Shown: in pieces, positions 1 to 8,577 of the stretch
How the letters are laid out: every line of letters starts with the position of its first letter
Numbering within the stretch: position 1 is the first letter of the stretch
Assembly: GCF_900103625.1 (NCBI RefSeq)
Contig: NZ_LT629700.1
Coordinates: 1,612,001-1,676,000, forward strand
From: Corynebacterium mycetoides
GTDB lineage: Bacteria; Actinomycetota; Actinomycetes; Mycobacteriales; Mycobacteriaceae
Reading direction: 5' to 3'
Length of the DNA: 64,000 bases
Position numbers and translations under genes: made by a program
The notes under the pieces: generated by a model
Database searches by the model: none
What the model was told of the DNA's origin: nothing
The model's input: the letters and a program-made list of their open reading frames with translations, nothing else

Positions 1-216
1 GTAAACGCCAACACCAGCTGTCCGTTCGCCCACAACGTCATTGCTGAGCTGACGTCGGGCGTATCCAGTCTCGAGAACATCCGCGATTACCTTCCTAAGA
101 CAGTCACCGCCCACAGTCCGACTACCGGGAAGTCCTACTCCATGGATTGCGCGGATAACGGCGTCGGGATTGTGACCTGCACGGGTGCGGATAACGCGCA
201 GGTCATCTTCCACTAG
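1..216 (+). CDS. C-terminal fragment of a secreted/envelope protein (5' end outside window)
   Basis: The frame is open from base 1 to a TAG at 214-216, giving 71 residues whose start lies outside the window. The visible part has three cysteines and reads TSCPFAHNV near its start and YSMDCADNGVGIVTCTGADN near its end. Motifs of this kind, with paired Cys and a closing Ala/Asp-rich strand, are common at the C-termini of exported actinobacterial proteins. I cannot name the family. Its stop overlaps the stop of the convergent hrtA gene by two bases, so the two genes share no terminator space. Confidence 0.55.
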   Translation, partial: VNANTSCPFAHNVIAELTSGVSSLENIRDYLPKTVTAHSPTTGKSYSMDCADNGVGIVTCTGADNAQVIFH

Positions 217-872
217 CTCACCGGCGCCCCGACGAGAGCGGTGACGCGGCCGTCTTTGACTTCCACCACTCTGTCGCGCTCCGAAATGAGGGAGCGGTCG
301 TGGGTGACAAAGGCGCCGGCGATGTTGTTTTCCTCGACCAGTGTGCGCAGCAGCGCGACAATTTCGTGGCTGCGCTCGGAGTCCAGGGCGGCGGTGGGTT
401 CGTCGGCAAGAATGAGCGGGGGCTGACCCATCAGCGCGCGGGCGATGCCGACGCGCTGCCGCTGGCCGCCGGAGAGCTGCTCGATGCGGCGCTCGCCGAG
501 GCCGCCCAGGCCCACGGTCTCGAGCAGTTCGTCGGCGCGCCCAGCGCGGGGTTTGATGCCGCGCATGTGGTCGGTCACCAGCAGCTGCTCGCGCACGTTG
601 AGGGCCTTGATCAGGTTGGCCTGCTGGAAGATCATGCCGATCTTGTCCAGCCGGACCTTGTCGTTCACGGGGGATCCGCCCACAAGCACCTCGCCGGAAT
701 CCGGGATGATCAGGCCCGCCGCGGCGGAGAGCAGGGTGGATTTTCCGGAGCCGGACTCACCGACGATGAAGGTCAGATGGCCAGGGTCGGCGGCGAAGGA
801 GATGTTGTCTAGGGCGGTGAGGGTGCGTTCGCCGTCGGGGAAGGTGACGGTGACGTCGGTCATGGTGAGCAT
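213..872 (-). CDS. hrtA: Heme exporter ATP-binding protein HrtA
   Basis: A 219-residue ABC ATPase of the MacB/LolD type. It has Walker A GESGSGKSTL near residue 40, the signature LSGGQRQRVGIARAL, Walker B LILADEPTAALD and a switch His in VTHD. It follows the FtsX-like permease hrtB directly (start at 872, permease stop at 873), so the two are one operon. The permease lies divergent from a LuxR-type two-component system. In C. glutamicum and C. diphtheriae this arrangement is hrtBA-chrSA, where HrtBA exports excess heme and ChrSA induces it. The substrate is inferred from this context and from HrtB architecture, not from the ATPase alone. Confidence 0.82.
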   Translation of the reverse strand: MLTMTDVTVTFPDGERTLTALDNISFAADPGHLTFIVGESGSGKSTLLSAAAGLIIPDSGEVLVGGSPVNDKVRLDKIGMIFQQANLIKALNVREQLLVTDHMRGIKPRAGRADELLETVGLGGLGERRIEQLSGGQRQRVGIARALMGQPPLILADEPTAALDSERSHEIVALLRTLVEENNIAGAFVTHDRSLISERDRVVEVKDGRVTALVGAPVS

Positions 873-1853
873 TTAAGCGATACCTCCGAGTGCTTGCTGC
901 GGGTCGATCTTGGTAATGGAGCTGGTGGCCAGCCAGGCGCCGGCCATGCCGAGCACCCACAGGGCGAGCGGCGGGGCGACGACGGTGATCACGTTGAGGG
1001 AAAACGGTGCTACCTGCGCGGCAATCGCACCGAGGCCGAGGGCGAGGACGCCTCCGCCGATCACGCCGATGGCGAGGATGAGCGCGGCCTGCCCGAGGGC
1101 GTCCTTGCGCAGGTAGGAGCTGGACGCGCCGAGGGCGCGCAGGATGGACAGGTCGCGGGTGCGCTGGATGGTCCACACGGTCAGGAAGGCGATGGTGACC
1201 AGCGCCGCGATGGCGTAGAGGAAACCCTGGATGAGTTTCAGTGAGCCCTGCTCCGATCCGTAGGCGGGCAGCGCGTTGAACGACTGCCCCAGGGTGATGC
1301 CGGAGTCGTCGCTGTTCAGCAGCACGGTTCCGGCGGCGTCGGTGTGCATCGCGGCCTGCCACGTCTCGGTGGGCACCCACAGGACGGGGGAGTGGGAGTA
1401 GTAGAGGTCGTCCGCGACCTCGCCGACGCTTATCGACGCCCCGCCGACGCCGACCTCGTCACCGTCGGTTAATCCGAGCGAGGCGGAGGCGACGGCCTCG
1501 TCGCCCATGACTCCGCCGGTGGGGAGCGCGGTGCCCTTCGGCAGGCCGAGTACCGCGGCGGAGATTTCGGTGTCGTCAGCGGTGGTGAGCATTGTCTGGC
1601 CGGTGCCCAGGGGCGTGGCGCCCGCCGGGACGTCGCCAAGCGCGATGCGCGAGGTGGAGTACGACGGGTCATCCATGTTGCTGAAGGTGACGGATTGGGG
1701 GTCGAGCGCTTCGAGCGCGGAGGTGTTTTGCTTGCCCAGGCCGGCCGTGAGCCCGGTCAGCATGACCACGAGCAGCGTGATCAGCCCGACCACGCCGACG
1801 ATGAGGCTGAAGCGGCCCAGGGCGCCTTTGATTTCTCTGATTCCTACGAACAT
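873..1853 (-). CDS. hrtB: Heme exporter permease HrtB (FtsX-like)
   Basis: A 326-residue FtsX/DevC-type permease. It has one N-terminal membrane segment (about residues 15-40), a soluble extracytoplasmic domain (about 45-205), then three C-terminal membrane segments (about 210-315). This is the topology expected of HrtB/MacB-like permeases. The C-terminal WTIQRTRDLSILRALGAS matches the coupling region of the family. The ATG at 1853 places TM1 correctly. It is the first gene of a two-gene operon with hrtA and faces the chrSA promoter region, where a ChrA operator would be expected. Heme export is inferred from family and synteny. Confidence 0.8.
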   Translation of the reverse strand: MFVGIREIKGALGRFSLIVGVVGLITLLVVMLTGLTAGLGKQNTSALEALDPQSVTFSNMDDPSYSTSRIALGDVPAGATPLGTGQTMLTTADDTEISAAVLGLPKGTALPTGGVMGDEAVASASLGLTDGDEVGVGGASISVGEVADDLYYSHSPVLWVPTETWQAAMHTDAAGTVLLNSDDSGITLGQSFNALPAYGSEQGSLKLIQGFLYAIAALVTIAFLTVWTIQRTRDLSILRALGASSSYLRKDALGQAALILAIGVIGGGVLALGLGAIAAQVAPFSLNVITVVAPPLALWVLGMAGAWLATSSITKIDPQQALGGIA

Positions 1854-2143
1854 GACTCTAAGTGTGGCCGTGAGCAGGGGGTTCCCACATCGCTAGCGCG
1901 GTTGAATCTCGCATCAACCGATCGGTGGATCTGGTGCAGCGGGGCACTACGCCGCGGCGTCTGGCGGCGTCCCGTTCCCCCTAAGACCAGATGGGGAAGA
2001 GTGAAGGGATTCGGCGGATTTCGGCGCATCTTTCACCGTCCGGTCTTAACCGGAGGGACAGCGCAACACCGGAGCGCAGCCACTCACCTCAACACTCCGT
2101 GGCGGACACAGTGCATCGAACCGACGAACTACCCTTGACTTCC
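1854..2143. promoter_or_regulatory. Divergent hrtBA / chrSA control region
   Basis: This 290-bp gene-free stretch separates two divergent operons and must hold both promoters. A widely spaced inverted pair, TAAGACC near 1984 and GGTCTTA near 2042, brackets about 50 bp that also contain AGTGAAG and CTTTCAC in opposite orientation. In characterised corynebacteria phosphorylated ChrA binds between these operons. I cannot identify its operator by sequence here, so the inverted pair is only a candidate. Confidence 0.4.
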
Positions 2144-3262
2144 GTGAGCAACACCAACCGCATCCTGGCCTTTCTGCGCGTGAGCCTGCACGTGCTCGTC
2201 GCCGTCCTGCTGGCAGTCGGCCTCGTCAACGCGCGGGGCAACCTCGCCGCGCTGTGCCTCGGGGCCGTGTTCGCGCTTACCTACCTCGCCGGCACCGTCT
2301 ACCACAATGAGGGCCGGCCGTATTCTCGGGCGGCGGCGCTGGGCTGGCTCGCGGTGATCACCGCGCTGTGGCTGGGCATGACGCTGCTCTCCTCCTCCTT
2401 CGTGTGGCTGGAGTTTCCGCTGGTGATCCTGGTCAGCTACGTGCTGCCCGTGGGCCCGGGGCTCGTCGTTTCGGCGGGTATCCTCGCGTTCACCCTGTCG
2501 GTAACGTGGCCGATGAGCGGGGTCGGCGGCCTCATCGGGCCGTCAATAGGCACCGCGGTGGCGCTCCTCATCGTCCACTCCTACACAGCGCTGCGCAGCG
2601 AAACGGAGCACTACAAGCAGCTCGTGGTGGACCTGCAGGCGGCGCAGATGGAGCTCGCCGCCGCCGAGCACGAGGCGGGCGTGGCCGCGGAGCGCTCGAG
2701 GCTCTCGCGGGAGGTGCACGACACCATCGCCCAGGGCCTGAGCTCCATCGTGCTGCTCGGTCGCGCGCTGGACAAGCAGCTGGACGACCCGGTGAAAGCC
2801 CGCGCGACGCTGGACACCATCCGCGCGACCGCCACGGACAACCTCGCCGAGGCGCGCCGCATTGTCACGGGCAACGCGGGGTCGACGGAACCGTTGCCGG
2901 TGCGTGTCCAGCGCCTCGCCCGCGCCGCCGAGGAGCGCCAGCGCGCGCTCGGCACCGAGCTGAGCGTTCGCGTGAGCGCCGTCGGCCTGCCCGAACCCGC
3001 CGCGGGCGTGGTCGAGAGCGTGGTGCGCGAGGGCTTGAGCAACATCGTGCGCCACGCCGGCGCGACGGAGGCGGTAGTCACCGTGGATACGCTGGGCACG
3101 CAGGCGACCGTGGACGTGTACGACAACGGCCGCGGCATCACCGGCCCGGAGGGTTACGGCCTGCGCGGCCTGCGCGCCCGCGTGGCCGAGGCCGGGGGAG
3201 AATTGACCATCGAAGGAAACGTGCTCGCCGCTACCGTGCCCCTACAAGGAGGGCTCTCATGA
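2144..3262 (+). CDS. chrS: Heme-responsive sensor histidine kinase ChrS
   Basis: A NarL-family histidine kinase of 372 residues. About five to six membrane segments (residues 10-155) precede a HisKA_3 dimerisation domain with SREVHDTIAQGL, whose phospho-accepting His is about residue 192. The ATPase domain follows, with EGLSNIVRHAG (N box), DNGRGI (G1) and GLRGLRARV (G2). The frame is open further upstream to 1991. I prefer the GTG at 2144 because the first hydrophobic segment starts right after it; TTG 2135 is an alternative. The stop overlaps the chrA start (ATGA). The identity as ChrS rests on the divergent hrtBA operon and the membrane-embedded sensor, which lacks a large extracellular domain. 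Confidence 0.78.
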   Translation: MSNTNRILAFLRVSLHVLVAVLLAVGLVNARGNLAALCLGAVFALTYLAGTVYHNEGRPYSRAAALGWLAVITALWLGMTLLSSSFVWLEFPLVILVSYVLPVGPGLVVSAGILAFTLSVTWPMSGVGGLIGPSIGTAVALLIVHSYTALRSETEHYKQLVVDLQAAQMELAAAEHEAGVAAERSRLSREVHDTIAQGLSSIVLLGRALDKQLDDPVKARATLDTIRATATDNLAEARRIVTGNAGSTEPLPVRVQRLARAAEERQRALGTELSVRVSAVGLPEPAAGVVESVVREGLSNIVRHAGATEAVVTVDTLGTQATVDVYDNGRGITGPEGYGLRGLRARVAEAGGELTIEGNVLAATVPLQGGLS

Positions 3263-3864
3263 TCCGCGTCATGCTTATTGACGACCACCCCGTCGTCCGC
3301 GCCGGACTGCGCGCCGTACTGGACTCCTTCGGCGACATCGAGGTCGTCGCCGAAAGCTCCTCGGGCGTGGCGGTGGAGACCATGCCCGAGGGAATCGACC
3401 TGGTGGTCACCGATATCCAGATGCCCGACGTGGACGGCATCGAGGTCACGCGCCGCCTCGCCGCGGCGGGCGGGCCTCCGGTGCTCATCTTGACCACCTA
3501 CGACACGCAGGCCGACGTGCTCGCCGCCGTAGAGGTCGGGGCGCTGGGCTACATGCTCAAAGACGCCCCCGAGCACGAGCTGCACGACGCGATTGTGGGA
3601 GCGGCCGCCGGCAGGCGCGTGATGTCCCCGCAGATCGCGAGCGTGCTCGCGGAGCGCGTCATGCATCCCGACCAGGCGCTGTCCAACCGGGAGATCGAGA
3701 TCCTCCAGGCGCTGCAAACGGGCAAATCCAACCGGGAGATCGCGTCCTCGCTGTTCATTTCCGAGGCGACGGTGAAAACCCACCTGATCCACATCTATTC
3801 CAAACTGGGGGTGGACAACCGGACTGCGGCCGTCGATAAGGCTCGCGAGAGGCGGATTATCTAG
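3259..3864 (+). CDS. chrA: Response regulator ChrA (NarL/LuxR family)
   Basis: A 201-residue response regulator. The receiver domain has the acidic pair DD at residues 7-8, the phospho-acceptor Asp52 in VVTDIQMPDVDG and the conserved Lys in GYMLKDAPEHEL. A C-terminal LuxR helix-turn-helix follows (LSNREIEILQAL, then FISEATVKTHLIHIYSKLG). AAGGAGGG lies 6 nt ahead of the ATG, which overlaps the chrS stop, so kinase and regulator are translationally coupled. By synteny it is ChrA, which in characterised corynebacteria activates hrtBA and acts on heme-utilisation genes. That role is inferred. Confidence 0.8.
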   Translation: MIRVMLIDDHPVVRAGLRAVLDSFGDIEVVAESSSGVAVETMPEGIDLVVTDIQMPDVDGIEVTRRLAAAGGPPVLILTTYDTQADVLAAVEVGALGYMLKDAPEHELHDAIVGAAAGRRVMSPQIASVLAERVMHPDQALSNREIEILQALQTGKSNREIASSLFISEATVKTHLIHIYSKLGVDNRTAAVDKARERRII

Positions 3865-3867
3865 GCT
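3862..3867 (+). promoter_or_regulatory. -10 element of a leaderless rbsK promoter
   Basis: TAGGCT lies 7 nt upstream of the rbsK ATG and overlaps the chrA stop codon. There is no Shine-Dalgarno between them. This suggests rbsK can be transcribed separately from chrSA as a leaderless mRNA. The -35 region is not clear. Confidence 0.4.
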
Positions 3868-3874
3868 GTCACCC

Positions 3875-4780
3875 ATGACTTCCATTACCGTCGTGGGCTC
3901 CATCAACGCCGATCTGTTCGTGCTCGTGGAGCGCCACCCGCTGCCGGGGGAGACTCTGCTGGGCCGCGACGGCGGCATCTCCGCCGGTGGAAAGGGCGCC
4001 AACCAGGCCGTGGCGGCCGCGAACCTGGGTGCGACGGTGCGCATGGTCGGCGCGGTGGGAACCGACGCCTACGCTGCCCCGGCAACTGAGTTTTTGAGCG
4101 CCGCGGGCGTGGACATGAGCGATGTCGCGACGGTGGAGGGCTCGACGGGTCTTGCGGTTATCACGGTGTCCGAGAGCGGAGAGAACACCATCGTGGTCGT
4201 CGGCGGCGCCAACACAGCCGTCGACGGCGACTTCGTGGCGTCGCGACGCGAGGCAGTGGAGTCCGCCGGCATCGTCCTGCTCCAGGGAGAGATCCCCGCC
4301 TCCGGGTTCTCCGCGGCGGTCCGCTTGGCGACGGGCCGCGTGGTGGTCAACCTCGCCCCCGTCATCGAGGTGGAGCGCGCCGACCTTCTCGCGGCCGATC
4401 CCCTCGTGGCCAACGAACACGAGGCCGGCCTCATCCTCGCCCAGCTCGGCGTCGCCGACGTCCCAGCCAGCGAGGAGGCCATGGCCAGCGCCTTGACCGA
4501 GCTCGGCTTCGCCTCCGTGGTGCTCACGCGCGGCGCCCGCGGCGCTGTCGTCGCGGAGGGCGATCAGCTCACGCCCATCCCCACCCCGTCGGTCGACGCC
4601 GTGGATTCCACGGGGGCGGGCGACGCGTTCGTGGGCGCGCTCGTGCACCGGCTCGCCGAGGGCGACACTCTAGTAGCCGCCGCGCGCTACGCCGCCCGGG
4701 TGGGGGCCTTTTCCGCTACTCGACGCGGCGCCCAGGGGTCCTACCCGTCGTCCACCGACGCGTTGCCGGACGTCGATTAG
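3875..4780 (+). CDS. rbsK: Ribokinase (PfkB family)
   Basis: A 301-residue PfkB-family sugar kinase, expected to phosphorylate ribose to ribose 5-phosphate in the cytoplasm. The N-terminal signature GSINADLFV is present, with the glycine-rich GISAGGKGANQAVAAANLGA (about residues 33-52) and the C-terminal catalytic motif DSTGAGDAFVGAL around residue 250, whose second Asp is the catalytic base. Length and motif order fit RbsK rather than fructokinase, but the substrate is inferred. No ribose transporter is adjacent. It starts 10 bp after chrA and its stop overlaps the stop of the convergent MFS gene. Confidence 0.85.
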   Translation: MTSITVVGSINADLFVLVERHPLPGETLLGRDGGISAGGKGANQAVAAANLGATVRMVGAVGTDAYAAPATEFLSAAGVDMSDVATVEGSTGLAVITVSESGENTIVVVGGANTAVDGDFVASRREAVESAGIVLLQGEIPASGFSAAVRLATGRVVVNLAPVIEVERADLLAADPLVANEHEAGLILAQLGVADVPASEEAMASALTELGFASVVLTRGARGAVVAEGDQLTPIPTPSVDAVDSTGAGDAFVGALVHRLAEGDTLVAAARYAARVGAFSATRRGAQGSYPSSTDALPDVD

Positions 4781-5974
4781 CTGCCGGGCTGCGCCTTCTC
4801 GGCCTCGGCCGGGGTGAGCAGCAGCAAGAAGACGAGCCCGACGGTCGCGCACCCGCCGATGCTGAGCGCCATCGCGACCATATGGTTGGCGCCGAGGGCA
4901 ACAAGCGGGGGAACGGCGCCGGCGACGACGAATTGGAAGAACCCCATGGCGCTGCCCGCCCCCGTGCCGATGTCGCGCACGACCTCCACAGCGAGGGCGG
5001 TCGCGTTCGCCATGACAAACCCGGACATGAGCGACAACACCGCCATGGTGGGAACGGCAACGGCAAGCGTCGGGGAGGTGAGCGCCTGGAGGAGGAGGAA
5101 TGCGCCGGCGAGCGCGTAGACAAGCAGGGCGACAAGAAGGGCCCGGCGCGGGTGAACGAAGGCCACCACGCGCATGTTCGCGGCGTTGGACAGGGGCAGA
5201 AGCAGCGCCATGGCGCCGAAGACGAGCGCGTAGGCGGTCGGGGAGAGCCCCAGTTGCTCCTGGAGGACCAGGGGTGAGGCCGCGATGTAGGAAAAGAGGG
5301 ATCCGAAGCCCAGACCGGAGGCGGCCATGTATCCGACGAACGCGGGGCGCCGCAGGCAGCGGCCGATGCGGGGGAACAGCCCGTAAAGTGCCCGTTCCGA
5401 GCGGCGCTCGGGCGGCAGCGTCTCGGGCAGGAGTACAACCGCGACGAGGATCTGGACCAGGTTGACGGCGGCGATCGTCCAGAAGATGCCGCGCCACCCC
5501 ACGGCCGGCAGCAATATCCCGCCGAGCACCGGCGCGATCGCCGGAACGAATCCCGTGATCGCCAGCAGCGCGGACAACATCTTCGCCGCCTCCCGGCCGC
5601 GCGCGACGTCGGGCACGATCGCGCGGGAGACCACGATGCACGTTCCCCCCGCCAAGCCCTGGAGCAGGCGCGCGGCAACGAGCAGCTCAATCGACGGCGC
5701 CGCGGCGCACATAATGGACGCGGCGAGGAATGTCACCGACGCCACGAAGATCGGGCGCCTGCGCCCGGTGCTGTCGGATACCGCGCCGAACAGCAGGTTG
5801 CCCACCGCCATGCCGAGCACGAATGCCGTAATGGTCAGCTGCGCCGCCGCCGGGGTTGTGCCCAAGATCCTCCTGCAGCGTCGGCAGGCCGGGCAGATAC
5901 ATGTCAATCCCCAGCGGTCCAGAGGCGCTCAGCAGCGCGATAGTGGCGAGCAGGCCGCCGGTCATTGTGTTCAT
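4777..5974 (-). pseudogene. Bcr/CflA-type MFS drug exporter, frameshifted near its N-terminus
   Basis: Most of a Bcr/CflA-type MFS transporter lies in one frame: ITAFVLGMAVGNLLFGAVSD, then GRRRPI of the loop 2-3 motif, through about ten further membrane segments to 4777. The natural N-terminus, MNTMTGGLLATIALLSASG followed by LGIDMYLPGLPTLQEDLG, is in another frame starting at the ATG at 5974. The frames must join near 5861-5872, where one surplus base would account for the break. Either the gene is inactivated or this is a sequencing error. An artificial start just downstream of the break would lack TM1. It is divergent from the pirin gene, which is also broken. Confidence 0.7.
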
Positions 5975-6013
5975 TGGTCCACTTGTACCCGGTTTGTCGG
6001 TGCTGGCAAAATG

Positions 6014-6019
6014 TATTCT
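6014..6019 (+). promoter_or_regulatory. -10 element of the pirin gene
   Basis: TATTCT lies 6 nt before the GTG at 6026, the spacing of a leaderless transcript. This argues for GTG 6026 rather than the in-frame ATG at 6011 as the start. Confidence 0.35.
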
Positions 6020-6025
6020 GGCGCC

Positions 6026-7081
6026 GTGAGCAACGTGGAGCGGGAACCGTCCGAGTACGTGTTGGAAACGGGAGGGGGCGCCAACCCGGACGGGCACCGC
6101 CCGGGGGTGGACGTGGAAATCATCACCGCCCGCGAGGTGCCGCTCGGCGGTCCGCGTGCGATGACGGTGCGCCGCACGCTGCCGCAGCGGCAGCGCTCGC
6201 TCATCGGCGCGTGGTGTTTCGTGGACCACTACGGCCCCGACGACGTCTCCGTCACCGGCGGCATGGACGTCGCCCCGCACCCGCACACCGGGCTGCAGAC
6301 GGTGTCGTGGCTGTTTGAGGGGGAGATCCAGCACATCGACTCCGGCGGCAACCGCGGGCTCGTCCTGCCCGCCGAAATCAACCTCATGACCTCCGGCGAC
6401 GGCATCTGCCACTCCGAGACCTCCACCCCCGACACCACCGTCCTCCACGGCGTGCAGCTCTAGCTCGCCCTGCCCGACCACGCCCGCTCGAGCGCGCCGC
6501 GGCAGTTCGACCACTACGCCCCCGAGCCGATTTCGCTTGGCGACGCCTCCACCGCCCACGTATTCATCGGATCGCTGCTGGGCGTGGCCAGCCCGATTGA
6601 GACATTCACCCCGCTGGTTAGGGCGCAGTTCCGTCTCGCCCCGGGGCGCAGCGCGACCTTTGCCGTCGATCCCGCTTTCGAGCACGGTGTGCTGGCGGAC
6701 AGCGAGGGGCTGGCGCTGGAGGGGGTTGCCATCCCGCGTGCCGCCATCGGTTACACCGGCGTGGGTGCGGCCGAGCTCACGCTGGCCAACACCTCCGACT
6801 CCGAGGCCCTCGCCGTGCTCATCGGCGGCGAGCCGTTTGCGGAGGAAATCATCATGTGGTGGAACTTCGTCGGCCGCGACCACGAAGAGATCGTACGCGC
6901 GCGGCAGCAGTGGCAGGAGCGAACGCAGCGCTTCGGCGAGGTGGAAGGCTACGTCGGCCGCGGCGGGCCAGGCGCGAACGCCGACGGGATGTCCTGGCTG
7001 CCCGCGCCTGAGCTGCCGAAGACCTCCATCAGGCCGCGGCGCAACCCCGCGCCCGTGGCCTCGCCCGCCGACCGGGACTGA
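6026..7081 (+). pseudogene. Pirin-family protein interrupted by an in-frame amber codon
   Basis: The frame encodes a complete pirin-like bicupin of about 350 residues except for a TAG at 6461-6463. Upstream are the N-terminal cupin and its metal ligands: VDHYGPDDV, then APHPHTGLQTVSWLFEGEIQH and SGDGICHSE, supplying three His and a Glu. The peptide HGVQL then hits TAG and the same frame resumes with LALPDHARS and the C-terminal cupin. Pirins normally read HGVQLWLALP here, so the break looks like a single TGG-to-TAG change. Pirins are iron-binding nuclear-type or quercetinase-like proteins; the product here would be cut to 145 residues. A suppressor tRNA or sequencing error cannot be excluded. 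Confidence 0.8.
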
Positions 7082-7116
7082 CCGGGACTGACCGGGACTG
7101 ACCGGGACTGACCGGG
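7071..7116 (+). repeat. Tandem 10-bp repeat at the pirin stop codon
   Basis: ACCGGGACTG occurs four times head to tail (7071-7110), followed by ACCGGG. The first copy encodes the last residues and the TGA of the pirin frame. Confidence 0.9.
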
Positions 7117-7210
7117 GCTAGCTACGGCAGCAGGGTGCGGATGCTCCCCCACGCTGCACACCTCATTGTGCAACTCGGCTTTCGCGCCGGGCGCAATCCC
7201 CGCCGGGCAG

Positions 7211-7216
7211 TATCCT
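7211..7216 (+). promoter_or_regulatory. -10 element of the gene at 7225
   Basis: TATCCT is 8 nt upstream of the ATG at 7225 with no Shine-Dalgarno between. This fits a leaderless start and supports 7225 over upstream in-frame codons. Confidence 0.35.
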
Positions 7217-7224
7217 TGGAAACC

Positions 7225-8577
7225 ATGATCATCTCGCTGCTGATGACAATCGAGGGCTCCCAGCCAGTCATCTCCCGCCTGGTCAACGTGGAAGACTCCA
7301 TGCACCTAGGGGCGCTCTCGCACGTCATAGACGCCGCCTTCGGCTTCTCCGGCGGCGAGAGCCACATGTACATGACCGCCGGCGCCGGCCCGCGCGACGT
7401 CATCACCACCAACCCCAGCGAAGACGAGCGCGCGGAGACCGAGGTGACGGTGGCGGGGATGCCCCCGACAACCTACGTCTACGACCCCTCGGCCAATTGG
7501 AACATCCACGTCGAGGTCCTGGGCACCTCGCGGCTGGACGGTCCGACGCCCCTGCTTATCGACGCCCACGGTCCCGACGTTGTCGAGGCCTGCAACGGGC
7601 CGGCCCTCATGAGCAAGTTTCACGTGGAAGCGCGCCGCATCGCCGCCGGCCTCGATCCGAACATGGAGGTCGCCCCGCTGCTGCTGAGCTTCCTGCCGGT
7701 GATGAGCCCCGAGCGGCTCCTGCAGCGGCTCACGCAGGCGGATGCTGTCACCGTGGCCGAGCGGATCAGTTTCGTCGCGGAGGACCTGATGATCGATTCC
7801 GCGAGCTCCATGGAGGAGGACCCCCGGGCGCCCCAGTTCGCGGCGGAGTTCGAGGACTTCCTCGAGTCACGCCCCGACCTGATGGAGATCCTTGCACTGG
7901 ATCCGAACCCCGAGCACAACCCTGCGCTGCTGGCGGCCATGGCGGGATTCTTCGAGGACAAGCTGGCCCACAATCCCTTCGATCCCCTGGAGCCGTTCGA
8001 TCCCGTCTTCGGGGAATTCGACGAGTATTGCCCGCCCGACCTGGTGCAGGAGAAGATCGTCTCCATCCTGCGGCACTTCGCCACCCCCGTGAAGCTCACG
8101 GCGAGCGGCTATCTTCCGTCCCAAGTGGTGCGCGCCGTCGGCCACGAGCTGGGGTGCGACACGCCCCAGAAGCGCCCACGCGAATCTTCCCTGCCGCTGT
8201 TGGCAACCACCCGCTCCATCCTCACCGGCGCCGAACTACTCATGGTCAACGGCGGTGTGGTGCAGTTGACGGAGAACGGCGAGATGCTCGTGGAGGGCGA
8301 GGCGAGCCTGGACGAGCTCACCGACGACCTCCGCGCCGGTTTCGAGCAGACGCTCGGCCCGCAGGAGTGGCGGGCGATGGTGCGCTGGGTGGCCAAGGAA
8401 AACGACATCATCGCGGGGGACACGGGGCCGCGCAGCGTGCCGACCAACCTGAAGAGGAATTACCAGCTGCTCCAAGCCCTGCGGGTGGTGGAGGAGTCCG
8501 AGTGCCCGCCGGGGTTCTACGTCACCCACGGCGGCTGCCTGCTCATCGAGCGGATGCTACGGGACGACGAGCAATAG
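7225..8577 (+). CDS. pRiA4b ORF-3-like domain protein
   Basis: A 450-residue soluble protein. Residues 1 to about 165 resemble the plasmid pRiA4b ORF-3-like domain: a strand of the type MTIEGSQPVISRLVNVED, then a FGFSGGESHMYM segment in place of FGW..H.H.F, then YVYDPSANWNIHVEVL and a closing VEACNGPALM. The remaining roughly 280 residues are helical and acidic; I do not recognise a domain in them. No function is established for the family. It stands alone on this strand, and its 3' end overlaps the convergent DUF202 gene by 21 bp. The frame is open upstream to 7135, but the domain begins at 7225. Confidence 0.6.
   Translation: MIISLLMTIEGSQPVISRLVNVEDSMHLGALSHVIDAAFGFSGGESHMYMTAGAGPRDVITTNPSEDERAETEVTVAGMPPTTYVYDPSANWNIHVEVLGTSRLDGPTPLLIDAHGPDVVEACNGPALMSKFHVEARRIAAGLDPNMEVAPLLLSFLPVMSPERLLQRLTQADAVTVAERISFVAEDLMIDSASSMEEDPRAPQFAAEFEDFLESRPDLMEILALDPNPEHNPALLAAMAGFFEDKLAHNPFDPLEPFDPVFGEFDEYCPPDLVQEKIVSILRHFATPVKLTASGYLPSQVVRAVGHELGCDTPQKRPRESSLPLLATTRSILTGAELLMVNGGVVQLTENGEMLVEGEASLDELTDDLRAGFEQTLGPQEWRAMVRWVAKENDIIAGDTGPRSVPTNLKRNYQLLQALRVVEESECPPGFYVTHGGCLLIERMLRDDEQ

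Noticed and set aside
1991..2143. Longer ChrS starting at ATG 1991
   Set aside because: The extra 51 residues are polar, lie in the divergent control region and precede the first membrane segment without family resemblance.
7616..7631. Possible sixth parS (AGTTTCACGTGGAAGC)
   Set aside because: Four mismatches to the 16-mer and the palindrome is broken on the right arm; it lies in an ordinary coding stretch.
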